From Terriglobia bacterium (GTDB lineage: Bacteria > Acidobacteriota > Terriglobia > JAJPHL01): a DNA stretch of 57,002 bases. Of this stretch, positions 51,701 through 57,002 are shown piece after piece (positions within the stretch are counted from its first letter, which is position 1; each line of letters opens with the position of its first letter). The DNA is taken from contig JAJPHL010000049.1 of assembly GCA_021325275.1 (NCBI GenBank), forward strand, positions 1 through 57,002. Direction: 5' to 3'. The notes under the pieces are model-generated. The model was given only the letters and a program-made list of their open reading frames with translations, had not been told where the DNA came from and did no database searches. Position numbers and translations under genes: made by a program.

Positions 51701-52631
51701 CCGACCACTCCAAATCGAGGTTGGCTTCGCCGATATCGTTGCTCGACGTGCCCGGATCGGCGCTGCCCGGCACCAGGCGAAGAATCGGCGCGCGTGCGGG
51801 CAATCCGTACTCACTGCGGAACTTCGCCATGTCGTTGATGTTCACATCGGTCTGTCCCGCGACCACGATGGATTGTCCCGTGCCGTCGAAGCCCGCGTTA
51901 TAGAGCGCGTTCACATCGTAGATCGCGGCCCAATCTCCGGGCGCGAGCGTGTGCGATCCGCCGCTCGTGAAGTCGACGCGATGTCCCGAGGGATCTTGTT
52001 GCGGTTTCGGGGCGGGGCGCGCGCGCCGCGCGGGATGCGGCACGAAATCATCGAGGCCCACGATGCCCTGCACCAGCGGATGGATCGCCGTGGGTACCGA
52101 CGGTTCTTTAGAATTGGCGAAATGCATTTCGCCGTTCACGCGATAGTTGTGGATTTCCGTGTGAAAAAGCGCTTCCACTTGCGCCACGGTTCCATTGGCG
52201 ACGATCGTTGTCCGGCCGCGTCCAATGTCGTCGATCGCGAGACCGCCCGCTTTCATCCACGCAGTGATTTTGTCGACGTCGGTTTGCGATATACCAAAGC
52301 GCTCCGCGTATTCTTCGGGCGAAAGCCAGCGGTGATAGTCCGGCGACGTGGGATCCTGCTGGTCTTTGAGGAGTTTTTCCAGCGCCATCTGTTGCGCCGG
52401 CGAGGGCTTCAGGGTCACCGTGATCAAGCGCAGCCAGCGCGCGGGATCGGCGCGTCCTGTGTCATGTTCGGCGCGGGCGAACGTGTGAACGTTGCCTTTC
52501 AGCGCGGTCATACGCGACGAGTCGACGGCGGCGCTGATGCGATCGGATTGCGCGCGTGCGCCAGTTGCGAGAAACGTCACGATGAGCAATGCGGCAGCTA
52601 AGCAGAATATGGCTCGATCGAATCGGTTCAT
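48699..52631 (-). CDS. sedolisin (S53) family peptidase with Ig-like C-terminal domains
   Basis: A 1310-residue exported protein. After the signal peptide (MNRFDRAIFCLAAALLIV) comes a pro-kumamolisin activation domain at about 50-195 (LTVTLKPSPAQQMALEKLL; SPDYHRWLSPEEYAERFG). The catalytic domain spans about 225-605: the Glu/Asp pair in GEANLDLEW, an Asp in VSSDDSGSAG and the nucleophile Ser in CWSGTSAAAPSFAG. A Big_3-type Ig domain follows (about 615-710), then further beta-rich regions, including one (about 950-1060) shared with Solibacter surface proteins. S53 enzymes are acid-active endopeptidases; secretion and acidobacterial origin suit a role in peptide degradation outside the cell. 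The C-terminal end is not a known anchor. Confidence 0.93.
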   Translation of the reverse strand: MNRFDRAIFCLAAALLIVTFLATGARAQSDRISAAVDSSRMTALKGNVHTFARAEHDTGRADPARWLRLITVTLKPSPAQQMALEKLLKDQQDPTSPDYHRWLSPEEYAERFGISQTDVDKITAWMKAGGLAIDDIGRGRTTIVANGTVAQVEALFHTEIHNYRVNGEMHFANSKEPSVPTAIHPLVQGIVGLDDFVPHPARRARPAPKPQQDPSGHRVDFTSGGSHTLAPGDWAAIYDVNALYNAGFDGTGQSIVVAGQTDVNINDMAKFRSEYGLPARAPILRLVPGSADPGTSSNDIGEANLDLEWSGAIAKGATIYFVYSTNVYNSVVYAVNQNLAPVISFSYGSCELQYSGTSFNGTVQQVAQQANVQGITWMVSSDDSGSAGCDAAFSSSATPASHGLSTNIFASIPEVTGVGGTMFNEGSGNFWNSSNSSTGVSATGYIPEVAWNESNSSGIASSGGGLSIFYSRPSWQTGTGINFTQRGVPDIAMTAAGHDCYRTVDSGQDQCWSGTSAAAPSFAGLVAILNQYQVSQGFQSRAGMGNINPTLYRLSQSSGIFHDIVQGNNIVPCRTGSTNCSNGSMGYSAGTGYDLVTGLGSVDANALITRWNGQLTNTTTSVSASPANFSLSASTQLTATIRPVGTAGTVTGSVSFNLGTTSLGTATLSNSAATITVFGSQLQTAGNYTVTAVYAGGTNYGSSSGTVTLSVTLPTANSAVLPSITPNPVYQTTADSDGYNFFYTLKLSEAAGVATTLTGFSINGQDYSSDISGFFTSANIAAHGTVQASLRSQGFTVPGNVVFVFSGVDAGGRTWSQQLSVPFYGAQISASLLLTGEPNVVEQNIRASSNCQWLQNLSLQEENGFAVTLTKFTAGLSSGPTDLSTQIGAYFGATTLPSLGGLQAGICWSNITPGETIIYDVEGTDTNGFPVSATLSTLFQGPSSQPGTLSLGSSNLVFSLTNPGAASTSQTVSINATAGLQWSVSILPTNRASSWLSVYPLSGTGPGTVTVTATRNPPGSAALAAGVYSATLAFQAVNAVPQYINVPVKLGYTGGVAPDQNLNYSLPSTGICSSSFYVAQANLAPGAVSGNYSLIVAVAQGLLSGGFNLGGAFGASGTNPGFGQFKMPSNLGGFPVTIGISAQPLSAGTLNLTATVTQIGSNGVNALITSRSGTPPLNFTTITLLPGQYYTVAVTSNSGSPAGTFQMQMISNLGGVTGSGGFEGGVVAGGYIQPGITGYGGFCVPVSQTVNVVQQGQASGYTAGAINVTMENAAGTIFQPHIIAPTQDSGVARFGPPRPPRTAPAISPEQ

Positions 52632-52785
52632 GTGGCCCTCACTAGATCACGACAACCCTGGCCGCAGCCCTTTCGCGGCGGAGCGAATGCACGACATCAT
52701 GCCATGGATTGCGCGCGGCGGGTGTCATAAAATATGATGGAACCGCTGCCCAACGATCTGAAGAGCCGCAGCGGAGGAGGTTCGA

Positions 52786-53082
52786 TTGGCGGTTAAACCA
52801 AGAGGTTCCGTCCCGGAGGGCAGTGCGCCGGTTTCCGAAGTGGTGGCCACGCTCAGCGACGGCCACAAAGTAAAGCGCCGCATCCTGCACATGCGCGCGT
52901 GCAACGAAAAAGACGAGAAGGGCAAGCTTTGCTGCGGCCATTTGAAGCGTTGGTATGGTTACGGCGACGAAATCGGCACGAAGTACGGTCCCGATCCGGA
53001 AGTTTATCGCTGCGAACGATGCAAGACGCTTTACGTTCCCGCCGAAGGCGAGCCGGCGCGCACTCGCACGCTCTCGTTCTAG
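52786..53082 (+). CDS. small protein with four-cysteine zinc-ribbon-like motif
   Basis: A 98-residue protein with cysteines in ACNEKDEKG and LCCGHL and a closing CERCKTLYVP pair, probably binding zinc. A basic N-terminus (MAVKPRGSVPEG, then HKVKRRIL) suggests nucleic-acid contact, but this is inference. The start is a TTG at 52786, supported by GGAGGAGG 5 bases upstream; no ATG fits. The family is not known to me. A short 20-codon frame from 52734 overlaps the start in another frame. The gene is 30 bases before the LeuA-family gene, so the two may be co-transcribed. Confidence 0.7.
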   Translation: MAVKPRGSVPEGSAPVSEVVATLSDGHKVKRRILHMRACNEKDEKGKLCCGHLKRWYGYGDEIGTKYGPDPEVYRCERCKTLYVPAEGEPARTRTLSF

Positions 53083-53112
53083 GGCGTTCACTATAACGCC
53101 GCGTAGCATCCT

Positions 53113-54336
53113 ATGATGGCCACCGAGCTCTCCGAGCTGATCTACGACTGGAATACGGCCGGCAAGAACGCGCTTGTCCCCACCCGTCCCGTGGCCGTGA
53201 CCGATGAAACGCTACGCGACGGTTTGCAATCGCCGTCGGTACGCGATCCTTCCATCGAAGACAAAGTCCGCATCCTGCATTTGCTGAACACGCTGGGCGT
53301 GGAACAGGCCGACATCGGATTGCCGGGTGCGTCGCCGCGCGCGCATGCCGACGTGGAGCGCTTGTGCCGCGAAATCGCCGCCAACAAAATGGCGATTCAT
53401 CCGTACTGCGCGGCGCGCACGGTAGAAGCGGACATCAAGCCTGTTATCGATGTCGCGCACACCACCGGCGTCGATCTTGAGGTCGCGATGTTTCTGGGAT
53501 CAAGCCAGATTCGCCGCTACACCGAGGGCTGGACCATCGATTTTCTCGTTCGCACGACTGAAAAAGCCGTGAGCTACGCGGTAGCGGCCGGGTTGCCGGT
53601 GACGTTTGTCACCGAAGACACGTCGCGCACCGATCCCGAGACTGTGCGGCGCATTTTTCGCACGGCGATCGATTGCGGCGCCACCGCGGTGATCGCCACC
53701 GACACCGTGGGTCACGCGACGCCCGAAGGCGCGCAGCGCTTGGTGCGCTTTATGCGCGAAGTGATTGGACGCGATCGCGTGCGCCTGGAATGGCACGGCC
53801 ATCGCGATCGCGGCTTAGGACTGGCGAATGCGCTGGCCGCGGCGGCGGCGGGCGCGGACGCGATCCACGGAACGATCTTGGGGATCGGCGAGCGCAGTGG
53901 AAATGCGGAAACGGATTTGATCCTCGTGAATCTGCAAATGCTCGGCTGCATCTCGCGCGATCTTTCGCCGTTGAAGGAATTATGCGAAACGGTGTCGCGC
54001 GCCACTGGCGTGGCGATCCCGCCGTCGCATCCGGTTTTCGGCGCGGATGCTTTCCGCACGGCCACCGGCGTCCACGCAGCGGCGATCGTGAAGGCGTTTC
54101 AGAAAAACGATGCGGCGCTCGCCGACGCCGTTTATTGCAGTGTGCCGGCGCGGCTTTTCGGCTGTGAGCAAATCATCGAGATTGGGCCGATGTCCGGTCG
54201 CTCCAACGTGCAATTCTGGTGCTCGCGGCACGGTGTCGAGTACAACGAACAAATCGCCGACCGCATTTTCAAGCGCGCCAAGGCGTCGAACCACGTCTTG
54301 TCACACGAAGAGATTCTCTCGGCCATATCGGGTTAG
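53113..54336 (+). CDS. LeuA/homocitrate synthase-family (DRE-TIM) acyltransferase
   Basis: A 407-residue enzyme. VTDETLRDGLQSPSV near residues 28-42 is the DRE-TIM signature (TLRDG.Q), the metal-binding H-x-H-x-D is WHGHRDRGLGLAN, and GIGERSGNAETDLILVNL is the later conserved GERxGNA motif. Residues 290-400 (HPVFGADAFRTATGVHAAAI) form the linker and short C-terminal part; there is no LeuA allosteric domain, so it is not a typical full-length 2-isopropylmalate synthase. Candidate reactions are citramalate, homocitrate or isopropylmalate synthesis from acetyl-CoA and a 2-oxo acid. Two adjacent ATGs (53113, 53116) are equally possible starts, with no strong ribosome site. Confidence 0.85.
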   Translation: MMATELSELIYDWNTAGKNALVPTRPVAVTDETLRDGLQSPSVRDPSIEDKVRILHLLNTLGVEQADIGLPGASPRAHADVERLCREIAANKMAIHPYCAARTVEADIKPVIDVAHTTGVDLEVAMFLGSSQIRRYTEGWTIDFLVRTTEKAVSYAVAAGLPVTFVTEDTSRTDPETVRRIFRTAIDCGATAVIATDTVGHATPEGAQRLVRFMREVIGRDRVRLEWHGHRDRGLGLANALAAAAAGADAIHGTILGIGERSGNAETDLILVNLQMLGCISRDLSPLKELCETVSRATGVAIPPSHPVFGADAFRTATGVHAAAIVKAFQKNDAALADAVYCSVPARLFGCEQIIEIGPMSGRSNVQFWCSRHGVEYNEQIADRIFKRAKASNHVLSHEEILSAISG

Positions 54337-54358
54337 ATTTTTTTCAAGTTTTTTCTTT

Positions 54359-55054
54359 ATGCAGATCTTAGTCGTCGAAGACGAACGCAAGATGGCCAAG
54401 CTCCTCGATCAAGGCCTGACCGAGGAGGGCCACTCTGTCACACTGGCCAGCGAAGGTCGCGAGGGTTTCGATCTTGCCGCCGGCGGCGCGTTCGACGTGA
54501 TCGTGCTCGACGTGATGCTGCCCGGCATCGACGGCTTGGAAGTGGCGCGACGCTTACGCGCCAAAGGCAATCGCACGCCGATCTTGATGCTGACGGCTCG
54601 CGACGCCAGCCACGATGTGGTCGCGGGGCTCGATTGCGGCGCCGACGACTATCTCACCAAGCCGTTTTCTTTCGAAGTGCTCTTGGCGCATCTGCGCGCG
54701 GTGGCGCGCCGCGGGCCGATCGCGCGATCGGTCACGCTCAGCGCCGGTTCGTTGACGCTCGATCCCGCGACGCACGAAGTCCGCCGCGACGGCAAGCCGC
54801 TGGCGATCAGCCGCACGGAATTTTCGCTGCTGGAAATGCTGATGCGCAACGCCGGCCGCGTGGTGTCGCGCGACGCGCTGATCGCCGGCGTGTGGGGATG
54901 GGACGCCGAAGTGGAAAACAACACGCTCGACGTTTTCGTGCACTTGTTGCGCGCGAAAGTGGAGCCGCCCGGTGGTCCGCGCGAGATCTTCACCGTTCGC
55001 GGCGTCGGCTACCGCATGAAATCGCACGGGGAATTGCAGGGAGGCGAGCAGTGA
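54359..55054 (+). CDS. OmpR/PhoB-family response regulator
   Basis: A 231-residue response regulator. The receiver domain has the acidic pocket VVEDE at 5-9, phospho-acceptor Asp51 in VIVLDVMLPG, Thr79 in LMLTAR and Lys101 in YLTKPF. The winged-helix DNA-binding domain follows (about 130-225), with GSLTLDPATHEVRR, EFSLLEMLMRNAGRVVSR and FTVRGVGYRM. The ATG at 54359 is chosen because the receiver starts there (MQILVVEDE); the frame is open further upstream only through the end of the previous gene. There is no Shine-Dalgarno, only a T-rich leader (54338-54358). Its stop overlaps the start of the sensor kinase gene. Confidence 0.92.
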   Translation: MQILVVEDERKMAKLLDQGLTEEGHSVTLASEGREGFDLAAGGAFDVIVLDVMLPGIDGLEVARRLRAKGNRTPILMLTARDASHDVVAGLDCGADDYLTKPFSFEVLLAHLRAVARRGPIARSVTLSAGSLTLDPATHEVRRDGKPLAISRTEFSLLEMLMRNAGRVVSRDALIAGVWGWDAEVENNTLDVFVHLLRAKVEPPGGPREIFTVRGVGYRMKSHGELQGGEQ

Positions 55055-56397
55055 CGATTCGCCTGCGCCTGACGCTCTACTATTCCGCTGTGCTGCTGGC
55101 GGGTTTGCTGCTTTTCAGCGCGTCGATTTGGTTGACGCTGGAGCGCCAACTCGTGGCCGGCATCGATGCGCGGCTCGATCAACGTGTGGCGAGTCTTGGC
55201 ACGATGCTCTCGGTCGAGAAGAACGAACCCGATCTTCGCGAGGAAGCGCAGGAATTCGAGAAGGCTTCGGGCCCAGGGTGGCTGGAGCTACGCGATTCCA
55301 CCGGGAACTTCTTGCTGTCGCCAAATCGGCTGTTGACGGTTTCGGATTTTGAAGTGGGCGGACCATCCACCGTGATCCGCGAGGGACGGCGCATTCGCCT
55401 GCGCAGCGTGAAAGTGTTGGGCTTTTCCGCGGCCACCGCGATTCCGCTCGACGAAATGGATGCCGTCCTCGGCGATCTGAAGCGCCTTCTGGTGTGGCTG
55501 ATTCCCCTCGACTTGGCTGCCGCATGCCTCGGCGGATACTGGATCAGCCGGCGGGCGCTGCGTCCCGTGACGGCGATGACGCGCGAGGCCGCCGCGGTGA
55601 CCGCGCAAAACTTGAGCGCGCGCCTCCGTGTTCCTTCCACCGGCGACGAATTACGAGATCTCGCGGCCACGTTCAACGATGTGCTGGCGCGCCTGGAAGC
55701 GTCGCTGGGGCGCGTGCGGCAATTCACGAGCGACGCGTCGCACGAATTGCGTACGCCCGTCTCGTTGATCCAAGCGACGGCGGAGCTGGCGCTCCGGCGG
55801 CCACGCACCGAAGCCGAATATCGGCAGTCGCTCGCGCAGATCGAGGAAGAAGCGCGGCGCATGGGCGCGCTCACCGAATCATTGCTGACGCTGGCGCGCG
55901 CCGACGCGGGCGCGCTCGAAATGCCGCTAGCCGCCACCGATCTGAATCGCGTGGTGGAGGAAGTGGTGCATTCCAGCGCGGCGATCGGCGAATCGCGCAG
56001 CGTGCGAGTAACGGCCGACGTGAAGCCGCCGGTCGTGAGTGCCGCGAACGAAGCAGGCATCCGCCGTCTGCTGCTGATCCTGGTGGACAATGCGCTGAAA
56101 CACACGCCCGCCGGCGGTGTCGTTACGGTGTCGGCGCTGCCGGTCGGTGGCGGTGTCGAGCTGGAAGTGCGCGACAACGGTGTGGGCATTCCCGGCGAGG
56201 CGCTGCCGCATATCTTCGAGCGATTCTTTTCGGCCGACGCCTCGCATGGCGGCGCGGGCGCCGGTCTCGGTCTCTCGATCGCGCAGGCGATCGCCGAAGC
56301 GCACGGGTCGAAGATTGCCGTTGAAAGCGCGCCGGGTGAGGGATCGCGATTTTCTCTGCTCTTAAGGGAAGCTTCAGTTTCCCACGCTACGCTGTAG
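55051..56397 (+). CDS. sensor histidine kinase
   Basis: A 448-residue membrane kinase, cognate to the response regulator just before it. TM helices lie near 9-31 and 150-172, enclosing a periplasmic sensor of about 115 residues. A HAMP domain follows (about 173-225), then HisKA with the phosphorylated His231 in SDASHELRTPV, and HATPase_c with N-box LVDNALKHTP, G1 VRDNGVGIPGEA, and G2 GGAGAGLGLSIAQ. The GTG start at 55051 overlaps the regulator's stop (GTGA), with GGAGG 7 bases upstream, so translation is coupled. The signal is unknown; EnvZ/HAMP-type kinases of this length commonly respond to metals or envelope stress. Confidence 0.93.
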   Translation: MTIRLRLTLYYSAVLLAGLLLFSASIWLTLERQLVAGIDARLDQRVASLGTMLSVEKNEPDLREEAQEFEKASGPGWLELRDSTGNFLLSPNRLLTVSDFEVGGPSTVIREGRRIRLRSVKVLGFSAATAIPLDEMDAVLGDLKRLLVWLIPLDLAAACLGGYWISRRALRPVTAMTREAAAVTAQNLSARLRVPSTGDELRDLAATFNDVLARLEASLGRVRQFTSDASHELRTPVSLIQATAELALRRPRTEAEYRQSLAQIEEEARRMGALTESLLTLARADAGALEMPLAATDLNRVVEEVVHSSAAIGESRSVRVTADVKPPVVSAANEAGIRRLLLILVDNALKHTPAGGVVTVSALPVGGGVELEVRDNGVGIPGEALPHIFERFFSADASHGGAGAGLGLSIAQAIAEAHGSKIAVESAPGEGSRFSLLLREASVSHATL

Positions 56398-56412
56398 TGC
56401 GGAGGCATTCCC

Positions 56413-56850
56413 ATGAAAGTATTTCTCGCAGTGTTGTTGTGCGCCGCATTCGCTGTCGCGGCCGAAACCAAAATCGAAAAGAAAGATCTTCCCGCCGCCG
56501 TTCAAAAGGCTGCCGACGAGCAAACCAAAGGCGCCCAGATCAAGGGCTACAGCAAGGAAATCGAAAAAGGCAAGACGCTTTACGAAGTCGAGACGAGCGT
56601 GAACGGCCACGGCCGCGATCTCACCTTCGACGCCACGGGCAAACTTGTCGAGACGGAAGAAGAAATCGCTATCGACCGAGTACCCGCGGCGGCGAAGGCG
56701 GCGATCGAGAAAGCCTCGACTGGCGGAAAGCTGAACAAAGTGGAAGCCGTGACCCACGACAACAAAACGGTCTACGAAGCGTCGATTACCAAGGGCGGGA
56801 AGAAGTCGGAAGTGCTTTTTAATGGCGATGGAACGAAAGGCAAGGAATAG
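56413..56850 (+). CDS. secreted PepSY-like protein
   Basis: A 145-residue protein with a signal peptide (MKVFLAVLLCAAFAVAA). The mature part has two PepSY-like repeats: LPAAVQKAADEQTKG with SKEIEKGKTLYEVET, and VPAAAKAAIEKASTGG with VTHDNKTVYEASI. PepSY-type proteins are periplasmic and have been linked to peptidase inhibition or signalling. It starts 15 bases after the kinase gene, so it may belong to the two-component operon as a periplasmic accessory or target. A ribosome site (GGAGG, 11 bases upstream) precedes the ATG. Confidence 0.85.
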   Translation: MKVFLAVLLCAAFAVAAETKIEKKDLPAAVQKAADEQTKGAQIKGYSKEIEKGKTLYEVETSVNGHGRDLTFDATGKLVETEEEIAIDRVPAAAKAAIEKASTGGKLNKVEAVTHDNKTVYEASITKGGKKSEVLFNGDGTKGKE

Positions 56851-56870
56851 CTGGGGGAATCAAAAAACCG

Positions 56871-57002
56871 AAATCAAAAATCAAAAATCAAAAATCAAAA
56901 GGCAAAAGGCAAAAGGCAAAAGGCAAAAGGCAAAAGGCAAAAGGCAAAAGGCAAAAGGCAAAAGGCAAAAGGCAAAAGGCAAAAGGCAAAAGGCAAAAGG
57001 CA
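56871..57002. repeat. heptanucleotide tandem repeat running off the window
   Basis: Three to four TCAAAAA units (56871-56900) are followed by uninterrupted GGCAAAA units from 56901 to the last base (about 14.6 copies). The array continues beyond the window, so its full length is unknown. It lies in the 3' flank of the PepSY-like gene. No spacers are present, so it is not a CRISPR array. Confidence 0.95.

Noticed and set aside
52734-52796. 20-codon frame before the zinc-ribbon-like gene
   Set aside because: Overlaps the real start in another frame with no ribosome site; no evidence of a leader peptide.
54634-55050. Longer sensor kinase start
   Set aside because: The extra 139 residues overlap the response regulator in another frame and are Arg-rich; the GTG at 55051 has a good ribosome site and begins the TM helix.
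56871-57002. Possible CRISPR array
   Set aside because: Units are 7 bases and contiguous, without spacers.

Overview
The window looks like chromosome from an acidobacterium of the Bryobacterales/Solibacter type. Supporting features are a TIGR03437-type secreted protein, a sedolisin (S53) peptidase with Ig-like tail, an ADOP-type duplicated FtsX permease, an ECF sigma factor paired with a TPR-tailed Ser/Thr kinase, a TolB-like/TPR regulator, the hopanoid enzyme HpnH and a DPP-IV-like peptidase. This placement is inferred from gene content; no rRNA or other phylogenetic marker is present.

The window splits into two parts at a tRNA-Val(GAC) gene (21917-21993, minus strand). Left of it (about 560-21900) lies an accessory region of lower GC and mixed codon usage with unusual genes. 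It lies on the 3' side of the tRNA gene, the usual position of an integrated island, although I see no integrase or second att copy. Right of it (22100 to the end) is ordinary GC-rich acidobacterial sequence: secreted proteins, ABC permeases, kinases, peptidases and a two-component system.

The accessory region has four blocks. (1) 713-8282, minus strand: a tightly packed operon with a solute-binding lipoprotein, permease and ATPase of a polar amino acid-type importer, then an 898-residue unknown protein, a GAFTGA-less sigma-54-type AAA+ protein with a receiver-like N-terminus, and a SAM methyltransferase. It is divergent from a cytoplasmic molybdopterin oxidoreductase (8584-10938), and the shared intergenic region holds three ACGTAGC repeats at exact 11-bp spacing. 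(2) 11000-13119, minus strand: a membrane VWA protein and a small MlaD/MCE-like lipoprotein. (3) 13692-15341: a membrane-anchored unknown protein and a YunG-like protein. (4) 15514-21741, plus strand: two paralogous MORC/MutL-like GHKL ATPases flanking a sigma-like HTH protein, followed by a DUF4338/DruA-family protein. Block 4 is the best candidate for an undescribed anti-phage or conflict system.

The right-hand region holds a Sel1-repeat protein, a secreted protein, an S9 peptidase convergent across a large palindromic repeat, an orphan MacB-type permease, a nucleotidyltransferase-fold gene overlapping a small unknown gene, a frameshifted cytochrome c-like secreted protein, HpnH, an FkbM methyltransferase, a GH15 glucoamylase-like enzyme, the ECF sigma/kinase pair, the ADOP permease, PAS/GAF regulators, a DoxX-like membrane protein, the TIGR03437 and S53 secreted proteins (convergent across a strong terminator), a LeuA-family synthase, an OmpR/EnvZ-type two-component system and a PepSY-like secreted protein. 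The window ends in a heptanucleotide tandem repeat.
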